DNA of 22,033 bases from an uncultured euryarchaeote (GCA_937892665.1 CALBJF010000209.1:1-22033), one strand, 5' to 3'; positions 1-8,927 are shown, counted from the stretch's first letter. The notes: generated from the letters alone by a model not told the origin. Translations and numbers: made by a program.

Positions 1-888
1 CCATTCAATTGCTCCTGGGCCACCTAAACTCATGGAAGCCGCACGGATATTGAACTTGTATCGATTCTCGACGGTCCACTCCATACCAGCCATGACAGTT
101 GCGAAACTCCCGCTACCACCAGCATCGAGTACCTTCACGCCAACAAGGGAAGCTTGTGGAGCCATCCCGATGTGTTCGTAGGTGGGAGCGCCTGTTCCGG
201 CAGTTGTGCCAGCGCAGTGCGATCCATGGCCTTGATCGTCGTAAGCGAACACTTCAGTACCGTTTGTAAGAGAAGGGTTGTTGACGGGGTCATAGAATGC
301 GATGACCTTTGGATCATTGGTTGTTGGATCATCGTCTTGGTCATCAAGACTTGAGTGATTTCCGTCAATTCCGGTGTCGATGATAGCAACGGTGCTACCT
401 GCACCATCGTATCCTGTGTCTTGCCAAACCATATCGACGCCGTGAAGAACAGCGGCATCTCCGTTTGTTACCTCGAGAATTCCATCGAGTTCAAGCATAA
501 CAACTCCAGGGAGTTGGGAGGCTGTGATAACGTCGCCTACTGGCATCCTACCAGCAAGAGCGTCAATGCCTTCGAGAGTCCACTGATGTTGGAAATTTAC
601 TTGGTTGGTGAGCATTAATATTTCTTCTTCACCAGGTGTGTGATCAAAGTCAATAATTAGTGGAAGTGTTTTATCTGAATCGAGGAAATATGGGTTCTTT
701 TGGTGAACTTCAATCATATCTCCAATTCCATTCCCGTCTCTATCGACAGTGGTTTCAACCCACCAACCCTCTTCTTGAGGCTCTGAGGCTGTATCTTCAA
801 CAGATACAGTGGCAAGAACTGTAGGAAGTAAAAACATGGTCATGCACGCAAAAATCCACGTTGAACGTGCTCCGCTCTTTCGGCTCAT
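1..888 (-). CDS. Secreted subtilisin-like serine protease (peptidase S8), C-terminus beyond window
   Basis: An uninterrupted frame of 296 codons runs off the left edge, so only the N-terminal part is present. Residues 1-26 are a signal peptide (basic start, hydrophobic core, probable cleavage after LPTVLA). Residues 49-57 form an acidic DRDGNGIGD loop like a calcium-binding repeat. Residues 75-140 look like an inhibitor_I9-type propeptide, ending in a 'PGVV..ELDG' stretch. The catalytic domain follows with Asp171 in IDTGID and His221 in GHGSHCAGT; the SLGGPG stretch near the edge suits the substrate-binding strand. The catalytic Ser would lie outside the window. The family hydrolyses proteins outside the cell, and this copy probably degrades extracellular protein or matures surface proteins. 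Another in-frame ATG lies two codons upstream (894). It is divergent from the giant membrane protein, with about 130 bases between them. Confidence 0.93.
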   Translation of the reverse strand, partial: MSRKSGARSTWIFACMTMFLLPTVLATVSVEDTASEPQEEGWWVETTVDRDGNGIGDMIEVHQKNPYFLDSDKTLPLIIDFDHTPGEEEILMLTNQVNFQHQWTLEGIDALAGRMPVGDVITASQLPGVVMLELDGILEVTNGDAAVLHGVDMVWQDTGYDGAGSTVAIIDTGIDGNHSSLDDQDDDPTTNDPKVIAFYDPVNNPSLTNGTEVFAYDDQGHGSHCAGTTAGTGAPTYEHIGMAPQASLVGVKVLDAGGSGSFATVMAGMEWTVENRYKFNIRAASMSLGGPGAIEW

Positions 889-1020
889 ACACATTCCAAT
901 CAATACTATTGTTTGAACTCTTTCAATTGGAGCGTAAGTTTTCCTCTTGGAATCCTAACTATCAAGCCTATTGCAGGGTATACCCTTAAGAGTCCGAGGA
1001 TAGAAAGGAAATTGATTAAG
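889..1020. promoter_or_regulatory. Divergent intergenic region between subtilase and giant membrane protein
   Basis: This 132-base gap must carry the start signals for both flanking genes. A TATA-like tatacc sits at 979-984 for the rightward gene, and a weak purine-rich aaggaaa at 1004-1010 lies about 10 bases before the ATG at 1021. No equally clear element is visible for the leftward gene. The plus-strand frame stays open upstream to a TTG at 913, but that reading would leave no room for a promoter. The assignment is inference. Confidence 0.35.
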
Positions 1021-4000
1021 ATGCCAGCTCCAGTACGTGCTCCTAAGAAAACAATTTCAATCGCCAATGATGCAATCTTTGCAACCAATGAGGTCCAACC
1101 GACTGCACCAGTCGTTGTTCGACCGCCTGGTTCAAGTGATACAGGTCAATTCCTTGAACGATTCACTGAGGTGATTATGTTTGGAGTTGCCATGCTCGCA
1201 ATATGGATAGGGCTACTGAGTATCGCCTTCGCTGACGATGTTGGTGAAGAGAAGTTCCTCATCCTCTTTATTGGAGGATTACTTTCGTCAGCAATTGCCT
1301 TGTTTATGGTGGAATTACAAGCGAAGAAAAATGAGAATCATCTTATGATCTCTCAGAATTATCTCCTCGGCCTGTCCTTTTTCTTCATGGCTGTTGGATT
1401 GTTGTGGGGTATTCGCTATGTTGTCGGATACCTTACCCTTGACGCTAGTATTGGCGACGATCTCTTTGGAAAAGATAACAATGGGGCTTTTGTTGCAAAT
1501 CAAAATTTAATTTATGCTCAATCAATAGGTGCAGCCCTCATGTGTTTCGGTCATCAACGTATTTTGAAGAGATACAAAGGGGAAACCTCCTTCGGCTGGG
1601 CAGTTGCGAGTTACATCCCCCTAGGACTTTTACTCGTAGGAGTAGGAACTTGGATTGAATGGGCTGAATATGAAGTATCATACCCACTAGGAACTGCAAT
1701 CGTTGGCCTAACTGGCCTTGCGATGTATACTGCATTACAATCGAACAAAGCAATCAACTTCGGTGTCGTAAGCGTCGTATCAGGATTAATTCCTATTCTC
1801 TATGAAATTCTTCAGTACGATAATGTTGAAGCCGATTCAAGAGGTGCCGCTTTGTCACTCCTTGTGTTTATTATCATCATACAAGGAACTCTTGCAAGTA
1901 GCGAGAAATTAAAGCGTGAACTCGTTGAAAAAATGTCCTTTATCCTTATTGGCGAAGTAATAATTGCAATGCTGATTGCAAATCAAGGAGATCTTAAACT
2001 CATATTAGGCCCTATCAAAACCAGCGCATGGAACAATGGCCTCGAAAATGTGTTTACTCTACCAGTCGCTCTTTGGCTCACTCTGCTTTTGGCGTATTTC
2101 CCTGCAGCACAAAAGAACCGAATCCCTGCAATGCCAATCGGACTCGCCTTTGCATTGTGGACGCTCGATGGAAATCAAGCGATTTTGCCATGGTGCGTCG
2201 CACTAGTGATGATCGCTTACATGATGTTTGTCGCCGAAGCCACTCGAAAATGGGTGGCAAACCTAACAATGTCGGCATTATCCTTTTCATATCTCTTTGG
2301 AGATGTAATCGGCAACAGTATCCAACTCGAAGCGGTTAACGTTGGCGTGGCAATAGGCATTGTCGTCATTGCAGAAACTGCACGCAGGATGGACAAGATT
2401 TCAATTTGGAGCAATGTACAATCAGTCTCCTTCATTGCCCTAAGCAGCACAATCCTTGACTCATCATACTGGTTCGTTACGTGGATCTTTGTGGGCTACC
2501 TCCTTTCTATGGTGTACGAGTCCATGCTCAAGGCACGAAGTGGAGATGATATTGAGAAGAGAAATGCGACCCTTGCCCTCCTCACGTCTCTAGCACTGAG
2601 TACAGGATTGCTTTTGTTTGGGAAACTTGATCTTCCTGATTCCTTCAAACCAGATAATTTGAGTGGCCTTTCTATTGAATTTATGATTCTTGGGTTCCTC
2701 GTTTACGTATTGTTCAACTCCGTACGTGATGTTGAATTGGACTTTGGAAAATTGCTAGATATCATTGCCATTAATGCAGCAGGGAGTTACTCCTATGACG
2801 CTGAAACAAATGCCTGGTATCTCAAAGATGAGGAGGACAAGGCCACCGAAATGCGATCATATGGTACTATTGCTCGACCGTCTCTAGCATTTGCACTTCT
2901 CGCCATCACTGTTGGAATAAGTACACTTGATTATACAGTTTTACTTGATTCAAATTATTACGTAGTAGGAATGTACCTACTACCAGTGTCATTACTCATC
3001 TATGAAGTCTACAAAATGGATGTTATTTCCTCTGAAAGTCGAGCACTTGGCACACTCATGCTCCTGATTATTGCAGGAGCATCTATGCCATTGATGATTG
3101 ACGCTCGAATGGGTTCTGAGGATTTATTCAAAGCCGGAATTGTTTGGGATCTTGTCTTCCTTCTCGCTCCAGTCGCTGTCCATAGCATCATCACCAAGAG
3201 AGGCTTAGACACAGATGTTCTGAATAGAGGTGCAGATCAAGTCATGCTCGGTGGCTTACTCATTCTGGGGATGTTTGATCAGTCCGGCGGTTTGTTGTTC
3301 CTTACCATGTATGGACTGGTTGGTTACACGGCCTTCAAGTATCGGCATCATGTCCTTTCGTGCATTGCTCCTATAGCCTTCGTGTCGATGTTTTGGCTTG
3401 AAGATCATGGCTTGGCACACAACCTTCTCGATAGCGTATTATCCAATGTAGGAAATGCAACGAATCCAACTGTCCTCTGGTTCAGTGAAGTTACTGGATT
3501 AATTGTAGGATTGCACATGATGCTTATTCTCAGTGCAAGTCTCTTTGATATTCGTTCCAATATCAAGAACGCTGAACTCATTGAAAACCCATATCCATGG
3601 GTTATTCCAGCAATATGGTTCCTCTTCTCAGTTGCAGCAGTTCTACCTACAGCGTCTTGGCTCCCACTCATTGCAGTACTATTTGGAATCGTCAATTCAT
3701 GGATACGAGGAGATCTAACACTTATTCCGATGTTCTCTGTCGCTCTCATCTTCTCTTTCTTCATCGGATTCTCAGATGGACTAGATGATTTCAGTGGCGC
3801 AATATTCGGAGAATCAATGCTTTGGTCGGGTATTCTTATCTTTGGGCTATGGCTCTCTGAACAACGAGGTATCTTGCGAATGAATGTCAAGGAAGACTCC
3901 AAAACAGCGGAAATGGATCTCCCTCTCGAAGCACAACTACGATTTGTCGCAATGGCATCCCTCCTTCTTTCATTCAACGTGTTTGGCGGAATCGGAATGA

Positions 4001-4959
4001 TTGCTGCAAGCGCATGGGCGACTCAAGATGCATTCCAGAAAGGGAATAAGATTTCAATATTGTTCCTCCCATTACTCCACGGTTTAACCGTTGGAAACGA
4101 ACTTTCAACGTTTGATGTACTTGATGAATCAATGAGAGGAATTTTCGTAGGGTTTGTGTTCTTCATCGAAGGAGCAGCCCTCATCCTCTACTCATCAAAG
4201 ACAGATAGAATCTATGACTCCAAATTATTTACTTGGGAGAATGATGAAGAGTTCTTCAGTTTTGTCGAATACATGGGCTTTGCAGGGGTCATATCCGCAC
4301 TTACAGGTGTCATATATGCACTCGGAGAAGAGCAAACTAAACTTGCTCTTTTCATCACCACTGCATTGCTTACAGCCCTCGCAATCACAGGCTTTGACTC
4401 AAGGCATTCCCATGTTCGCTGGAGAAGAGCATTGGGTGTTTATGGTTCAATGATTTCATTGATCATTCTGTTCGGACTAATTGAAGAAACAATTTACAGG
4501 TCTCTAACCATTGTTCTTATGGGATTATTGGCTCTTGGATACGGGTTTATCTATCAACAACGTCGGCACACAATCGATGTACGTGATACCGAAGAAGTTC
4601 ACGAATTAAATACCTGGATTGAAGAAGCAGAAGTCACGCAAGCTACGACTGGATTAATGGCTAAGGTTGAGGCAAATGAGGTCGATGAGATCGTTGAAGA
4701 AATTTCTGACGAAGTGGTAGAAGTCGTAGAAAAGGTCGAAACAATTGCGAAGGCAATACCGGTTCCAAAACCAGTTAAGGCTGCTCTCAAGCAAGATGAA
4801 GGGTTTATCCAAACCCTCCAAACATTTGACGTGAGAATGCCTCCTCAAGCGATTGAGCAAATCAAGCGTACAATTGCGATGACTCCTCACGAAGGATTCA
4901 ATCCGGTTGTTCGAGTCAATATGCTTGGACAAATCGTTCTTGACTTTGAGCCAAAGTGA
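1021..4959 (+). CDS. Giant polytopic membrane protein, about 35 transmembrane segments, function unknown
   Basis: I do not recognise this 1312-residue protein with confidence. From about residue 52 to 1180 it is an almost unbroken series of hydrophobic helices; I count 35-37 by eye, some joined by very short loops. One hydrophilic interruption lies around residues 569-620. The last 130 residues are soluble: an acidic, valine/glutamate-rich stretch that may form a coiled coil (about 1200-1245), a proline/lysine hinge, then a small domain ending in a conserved-looking MLGQIVLDFEPK. The architecture recalls the large bacterial DUF2339 membrane proteins, which are usually shorter, but this is only a resemblance. 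No transport or catalytic motif is apparent. The start is the ATG at 1021; the frame continues upstream only to a TTG. It lies between two subtilases and ends exactly where the second one, convergent, ends. Confidence 0.88.
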   Translation: MPAPVRAPKKTISIANDAIFATNEVQPTAPVVVRPPGSSDTGQFLERFTEVIMFGVAMLAIWIGLLSIAFADDVGEEKFLILFIGGLLSSAIALFMVELQAKKNENHLMISQNYLLGLSFFFMAVGLLWGIRYVVGYLTLDASIGDDLFGKDNNGAFVANQNLIYAQSIGAALMCFGHQRILKRYKGETSFGWAVASYIPLGLLLVGVGTWIEWAEYEVSYPLGTAIVGLTGLAMYTALQSNKAINFGVVSVVSGLIPILYEILQYDNVEADSRGAALSLLVFIIIIQGTLASSEKLKRELVEKMSFILIGEVIIAMLIANQGDLKLILGPIKTSAWNNGLENVFTLPVALWLTLLLAYFPAAQKNRIPAMPIGLAFALWTLDGNQAILPWCVALVMIAYMMFVAEATRKWVANLTMSALSFSYLFGDVIGNSIQLEAVNVGVAIGIVVIAETARRMDKISIWSNVQSVSFIALSSTILDSSYWFVTWIFVGYLLSMVYESMLKARSGDDIEKRNATLALLTSLALSTGLLLFGKLDLPDSFKPDNLSGLSIEFMILGFLVYVLFNSVRDVELDFGKLLDIIAINAAGSYSYDAETNAWYLKDEEDKATEMRSYGTIARPSLAFALLAITVGISTLDYTVLLDSNYYVVGMYLLPVSLLIYEVYKMDVISSESRALGTLMLLIIAGASMPLMIDARMGSEDLFKAGIVWDLVFLLAPVAVHSIITKRGLDTDVLNRGADQVMLGGLLILGMFDQSGGLLFLTMYGLVGYTAFKYRHHVLSCIAPIAFVSMFWLEDHGLAHNLLDSVLSNVGNATNPTVLWFSEVTGLIVGLHMMLILSASLFDIRSNIKNAELIENPYPWVIPAIWFLFSVAAVLPTASWLPLIAVLFGIVNSWIRGDLTLIPMFSVALIFSFFIGFSDGLDDFSGAIFGESMLWSGILIFGLWLSEQRGILRMNVKEDSKTAEMDLPLEAQLRFVAMASLLLSFNVFGGIGMIAASAWATQDAFQKGNKISILFLPLLHGLTVGNELSTFDVLDESMRGIFVGFVFFIEGAALILYSSKTDRIYDSKLFTWENDEEFFSFVEYMGFAGVISALTGVIYALGEEQTKLALFITTALLTALAITGFDSRHSHVRWRRALGVYGSMISLIILFGLIEETIYRSLTIVLMGLLALGYGFIYQQRRHTIDVRDTEEVHELNTWIEEAEVTQATTGLMAKVEANEVDEIVEEISDEVVEVVEKVETIAKAIPVPKPVKAALKQDEGFIQTLQTFDVRMPPQAIEQIKRTIAMTPHEGFNPVVRVNMLGQIVLDFEPK

Positions 4960-6345
4960 TCAGTCTTCTCTGAAGATTGCTGCATAGAGGACATATGACT
5001 CCGTTCCTTCACCTGTTGTTGGATAGACGCCCCAGTATGCTTCCCTCATTTGTTGATTAGCATCCATACAGAGAACGACGTCAGATGGTCTGTTATCCAT
5101 GGGCTCACTGCCGTTCAAATGCTTGATGATCAAATCGATATTGGAGAGGTTTACGAGACCCCATCCGACTTGAGTACATGGAGCAACAGGAGAAATTGGC
5201 ATTGTTCCGGAGATAGGATCCCATGTGGTGAACGTTGGATACCAAGCAGACATGTTCAATGCATGACGCATTTCTGAGTTTCTCATTGTGAAAGAGGATT
5301 CATCTAATGAGGCACCGTTAACCAGATAGCCTCCTCGTTCAGCAGAAGCCCCTGAGCCCCAATCACCAAACTCATCTCGTAATTGATGAAGAACGAAGGA
5401 GAGGATTCCGGCTGTCCTAGGTGTGGCGAAGGAAGTACCGGACGTCTCATGATAACCATCAGTATCGTCGTGATTCGGCAAGACTTGTGTCCAGTCAGCT
5501 GCAATATCAGGATATGAACCACTCATAGTTTCCTTTTGGTCATCTCCTTCCTCAGCATATCCAGAAATTCCAATCGACCATGGAGGTCCTGCTGTGGCAT
5601 CTTGAATAGCCGGAGAAGGTGAATTATCTGCCGCTCCTGTGTGAATTTTGTTTTGAACAACAACTGCCTCGTAGGTTGCGGTTTCAATTCCAGGAACTGG
5701 TAGCGAACCGATGGCCCCAAACGATGTTGAGATAATATCAACAAGAGGTTGATTTGATGCTGCAAGGACTGCTTCGGTGGAAAAACCTTCAACAAAGAAA
5801 ATGACTGCATCTGGATTTGCATCGAGAACTGCACCGGTTACTGCTGTCCCGTGGCCATCTTCTGGATCATCCAAGATGTGGATATTTGTCCCACCATCGG
5901 GTGATGTTCCAATTATCTTTGTGCCATAAAAGTAGACGATATCACTGGTTGTAATGACGTCCCAGCAGGCTTCTCGGTCTGCTTCATACCGTTCTTCCCA
6001 ACTACCCTCAAATGTAATTCCACAGGTCATTGTTACACCCAACTGTTCCAAAAGCCAGTTTGGATAAATCTCATCGGTACGGAAGTGGTCGTGATAGACG
6101 TTTATTCCAGTATCAATTGGTGCCACAACAGAATAGGGTCGCCAATCGGTGGATGTGTTTTCCTCGACTATTACGGGGCTTGGACTCGAATCCGCAGATA
6201 ATTCATGAGCGATATATGCAAAGAAGATTACACTAAAAATCAGAGCAGTAAGGCCAAAAGCAATTGGTTTCTTAGGCAACGGAATCACTTCCAAAAGCAC
6301 TGCATCAAGAACATCGGAGGCATCCGCCATAATACCTCGAAGCAT
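4960..6345 (-). CDS. Membrane-anchored subtilisin-like serine protease (peptidase S8)
   Basis: The 461-residue protein carries a full S8 triad: Asp78 in APIDTGIN, His165 in DGHGTAVTG and Ser305 in SGTSFATPRTAG, with Asn241 (GAADN) as the likely oxyanion-hole residue. Residues about 28-47 form one hydrophobic helix preceded by PKK, with no clear cleavage site, so it is probably a signal anchor with the catalytic domain outside. Only about 30 residues separate this helix from Asp78, leaving no room for a normal inhibitor_I9 propeptide. The Asp-His spacing of 87 residues is long and holds two cysteines (108, 127); two more lie late (390, 426), so disulfides are possible. A second in-frame ATG lies at 6330 (residue 6), preceded by CGAGGT, and could be the real start. 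It shares a boundary with the giant membrane protein gene with zero spacing and is divergent from orn. Confidence 0.92.
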   Translation of the reverse strand: MLRGIMADASDVLDAVLLEVIPLPKKPIAFGLTALIFSVIFFAYIAHELSADSSPSPVIVEENTSTDWRPYSVVAPIDTGINVYHDHFRTDEIYPNWLLEQLGVTMTCGITFEGSWEERYEADREACWDVITTSDIVYFYGTKIIGTSPDGGTNIHILDDPEDGHGTAVTGAVLDANPDAVIFFVEGFSTEAVLAASNQPLVDIISTSFGAIGSLPVPGIETATYEAVVVQNKIHTGAADNSPSPAIQDATAGPPWSIGISGYAEEGDDQKETMSGSYPDIAADWTQVLPNHDDTDGYHETSGTSFATPRTAGILSFVLHQLRDEFGDWGSGASAERGGYLVNGASLDESSFTMRNSEMRHALNMSAWYPTFTTWDPISGTMPISPVAPCTQVGWGLVNLSNIDLIIKHLNGSEPMDNRPSDVVLCMDANQQMREAYWGVYPTTGEGTESYVLYAAIFRED

Positions 6346-6400
6346 GGGGGTATGAAGAACTCTGCGCCGACTTCAAATGCTCTGCCTTGTTGGCTGTAGT

Positions 6401-6949
6401 ATGGAGAATAGAGATGACCGCATGGTCTGGATTGATTTGGAGATGACGGGTTTGGACATCTCTAAAGAGAAAATCATCGAGATAGCCACAATCATTACAG
6501 ATGGAGAATTAAACATTATCGCAGAAGGCCCCAACTTGGCAGTTTCAGTAGAAGAGACGCTTTTGGAAGGAATGGATGAATGGAACACCCGACATCATAA
6601 CCGAAGTGGTTTGGTTGAACGTGTCCGCAACAACTCGGTTACAGTGGAAGAAGCAGAACGACAAACGATGGAGTTTCTTCGTGAATATGTGAATGAAAAT
6701 ACGGCCCCATTATGCGGGAATTCAGTTTGGAACGATCGCTTATTCCTCCAAAAAGAAATGCCTGAAATTGTCGAATTTCTCCATTACAGGATGATCGATG
6801 TATCAACTGTCAAAGAACTTGGAAGACGATGGTATCCCGAAGTATCTCGATTTAACAAGAAAGGAGCTCACCTAGCCCTTGATGACATACGAGAATCAAT
6901 TCAAGAACTTGCATATTTCAGGAAGAATATTTTCATCTCCCATCAGTGA
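6401..6949 (+). CDS. orn: Oligoribonuclease (DEDDh 3'-5' exonuclease)
   Basis: The enzyme degrades di- to pentaribonucleotides left over from RNA decay to mononucleotides in the cytoplasm. The DEDDh residues are all visible: Asp12 and Glu14 in WIDLEMTGLD, Asp112 in GNSVWNDRLFL, His157 and Asp162 in AHLALDDIRES. Residue spacing is nearly the same as in the E. coli enzyme, and the 182-residue length matches the family (about 180). The start at 6401 (MENRDD) is chosen because it places WIDLEMTG about ten residues in, as in the family; the frame is open to an ATG at 6377 that would add eight residues. It is divergent from the anchored subtilase (55-base gap), and its last 17 bases overlap the 3' end of the convergent flavin reductase gene. 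Orn is best known from Proteobacteria, Actinobacteria and eukaryotes. Confidence 0.96.
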   Translation: MENRDDRMVWIDLEMTGLDISKEKIIEIATIITDGELNIIAEGPNLAVSVEETLLEGMDEWNTRHHNRSGLVERVRNNSVTVEEAERQTMEFLREYVNENTAPLCGNSVWNDRLFLQKEMPEIVEFLHYRMIDVSTVKELGRRWYPEVSRFNKKGAHLALDDIRESIQELAYFRKNIFISHQ

Positions 6950-8015
6950 CGAATCCTTTCCATCTCCTCATGTAATCAACAAAGAGAGGGCTTAATTCAG
7001 CATCCATTAACTTCTGAGGAGTAAATGGAGGCTTTGCAGGGATATAATCCAAGGCTGCGCTGGAAAGAGGCCAATCAGGGAATGGCAAAGCAACACGAGC
7101 GACACCAACTCCATCAGCCCCTTCTTTTAGCAAAAAATGGGCATCGTTACCTGTCCATACAGATCCAGTGGAAATAATCGGTATCCGATGATCAATGAAT
7201 TGTGAAATTTCCTTTGTTAATGTCTGTCCAGTCGTATGCTCTTCGAACACATCCCAACACGATATATGCAAACCTTCTATAGATTTTGAAAGCAATGATT
7301 CGCATACGATTAGCGTATCTTCCAGAGTGATTCCTATATCATCTGAAACAGGTGATAGCCGTACAAGAAGAGAGAAATTCGAAGAGACGATATCTCGTAC
7401 AGCCTCAATTATTTTATTGAGAAATGTCATTCTTTGAAGAACATCTCCTCCAAATTCATCAGTTCTTCGGTTGGTCTTAGCGCCAAGGAACTGGGCGATA
7501 AGATAACCATGAGCCCCGTGAAGTTCTACTCCATCGAATCCTGCTTCTTCGCACCGTTTTGCAGCCTTTGCAAACGAAGCGATTGTTTCGTTCACTTCCA
7601 CGAGAGTCATTGAGCGAGAAGTACCCTCCGAATCTGAAATGAAGTTTTCACTTGCTGAAACTGGTTGTTGTCCTGTAAGCGAAGAGGGGCTTCTCATTCC
7701 TCCGTGGAATAACTGAACAAAACTCTTCGATCCAGAACGACGAATTTCCTCAGCCAGACGAGAGAGACCAGGAAGATGATGATCACCCCATACTCCCATT
7801 TCTCCAGTCCAGCCCTGACCTGATTCTTGAACATGGGATGCTGCAGTCGTAATGATTCCAAAACCGCCCTTAGCCCTTCGTTTCAAAAAATTGATTTCAT
7901 CATCTGAAAGGCATCCATCATCATGACTCTGCTTATTGGTCATAGCAGCAAGTACTGAACGATGAGGAATCACCAGACCGTTTCGAAGAGTCCAAGACTC
8001 ATCCATTGATACCAT
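6933..8015 (-). CDS. Old Yellow Enzyme family NAD(P)H:flavin oxidoreductase
   Basis: This is a cytosolic FMN-dependent TIM-barrel ene-reductase of about 360 residues, the single-domain type: there is no C-terminal cysteine cluster as in 2,4-dienoyl-CoA reductase or trimethylamine dehydrogenase. Visible motifs are AAMTNKQS near the N-terminus, QLFHGG (101-106), the substrate-binding ELHGAHGYLIAQFL (His166/His169), NRRTDEFGG, ISTGSV and the phosphate-binding GADGVGVARVAL. The natural substrate cannot be read from sequence; members reduce activated C=C bonds of enals, enones or enoates. Possible starts are 8039 (overlapping the xdhC stop by 16 bases), 8015 and 8006; 8015 is chosen because a purine-rich GTAGGTT precedes it and it avoids the overlap. 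It is last in the mocA-xdhC-reductase run and is probably translationally linked to xdhC. Confidence 0.92.
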   Translation of the reverse strand: MVSMDESWTLRNGLVIPHRSVLAAMTNKQSHDDGCLSDDEINFLKRRAKGGFGIITTAASHVQESGQGWTGEMGVWGDHHLPGLSRLAEEIRRSGSKSFVQLFHGGMRSPSSLTGQQPVSASENFISDSEGTSRSMTLVEVNETIASFAKAAKRCEEAGFDGVELHGAHGYLIAQFLGAKTNRRTDEFGGDVLQRMTFLNKIIEAVRDIVSSNFSLLVRLSPVSDDIGITLEDTLIVCESLLSKSIEGLHISCWDVFEEHTTGQTLTKEISQFIDHRIPIISTGSVWTGNDAHFLLKEGADGVGVARVALPFPDWPLSSAALDYIPAKPPFTPQKLMDAELSPLFVDYMRRWKGFVTDGR

Positions 8016-8023
8016 GTTAGAAC

Positions 8024-8896
8024 CTACTTTTCTCGCCATGTTGGCGAATGAACATCGACGCCTTTGTGCAATGAAAGAATCTCTGCAAGCACTGCAATAG
8101 CAATCTCTTCTGGGGAATCTGCTCCAACATTGAGACCGATAGGACATCGAACATCTGAAAGGTATGCTTGTTCAATCCCATCTTCGATACAAGCAGAGGC
8201 AAAGGTTTGCCATTTAGAACGACTTCCTATTGCGCCAATACGTGGGAATTCATTACCATCAAGAGAGGATTTACTCGATTGAGCTCTATGTAAAATCATC
8301 TTCAAACGGTCGAGGTCTTCTTGATAATCGTGCCCCAGAAGAAGAATATCAGAAAAACGAGACAGACTTTCTGTCGTTTCATTTTCGAAGAAATCGATGA
8401 CGTCCATTGCGTGTAACTCTACAGCATTTGGATACAAGTCTGAATGTGCAAAGGCTTCACGCGTGTCTTGAACAGAATAATTCCATCCCGTTAGTGGAAG
8501 GAGTTTGGAGATAGCTTCTGAGCAATGCCCTCCACCCATCAAAAGTATGTGCGGCATTGGCATCATCAACTCCAGTGCGATGGTTACTTGTCCACCACAA
8601 AGAGAGTCAAGAGGTTGAACTTCATAGCCCTTCGCCCCTTTATTTAACCCGAAGGTGATGACTTCAGATGTTGCTGTAGTCTGAGTAAGCAACTCTTCAC
8701 ATCGGTTGAGTATCTTCTTTTCTAAGCCAGCACCACCAACCGTACCGATCCAAGTATTATCTTTTCTCATGGCAAGTCGAGCGCCAGATTTACCCGGCAC
8801 GCTACCTTTTGTTGCAACAACTGAAGCGAGAACTACCGATGAATTGTGTTGTAACTGTTCCAACACCCATCCCAGTACCCTTGCGGTCATATCCAT
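8024..8896 (-). CDS. xdhC: XdhC-type molybdenum cofactor insertion / sulfuration chaperone
   Basis: XdhC/CoxI-family proteins bind molybdenum cofactor, promote its sulfuration and deliver it to xanthine-dehydrogenase-type enzymes. The 290-residue protein has both Pfam-type halves: an N-terminal domain with SVPGKSGARLAM, GTVGGAGLEKKI and SLCGGQVTIALE, and a C-terminal Rossmann domain beginning at LLMGGGH (about 118-124) and closing with IGSRSK and CPIGLNVGADSPEEIAIAVLAE. The start at 8896 is followed by a second ATG at 8890; the frame extends to an ATG at 8956, which would overlap mocA by 29 bases. It sits 31 bases downstream of mocA, the classic partner gene. The target hydroxylase subunits are not in this window, so they must be encoded elsewhere or beyond an edge. 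Confidence 0.93.
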   Translation of the reverse strand: MDMTARVLGWVLEQLQHNSSVVLASVVATKGSVPGKSGARLAMRKDNTWIGTVGGAGLEKKILNRCEELLTQTTATSEVITFGLNKGAKGYEVQPLDSLCGGQVTIALELMMPMPHILLMGGGHCSEAISKLLPLTGWNYSVQDTREAFAHSDLYPNAVELHAMDVIDFFENETTESLSRFSDILLLGHDYQEDLDRLKMILHRAQSSKSSLDGNEFPRIGAIGSRSKWQTFASACIEDGIEQAYLSDVRCPIGLNVGADSPEEIAIAVLAEILSLHKGVDVHSPTWREK

Positions 8897-8927
8897 GCGT
8901 TGCGATTGATACACATACGGTTTGCCC

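Noticed and set aside
913..1020. N-terminal extension of the giant membrane protein from a TTG at 913
   Set aside because: It starts with TTG, lies almost at the divergent subtilase start leaving no promoter space, and the ATG at 1021 gives a sensible N-terminus.
3405..3977. 190-codon minus-strand frame inside the giant membrane protein gene
   Set aside because: It is Ser/Arg/Ile-rich with no domain, and reads opposite a clear membrane protein frame; it is a shadow of that gene.
8016..8147. Upstream extension of the flavin reductase into xdhC
   Set aside because: The Cys/Arg-rich residues are out-of-frame xdhC sequence and the family starts at the DESWTLRNGL segment.
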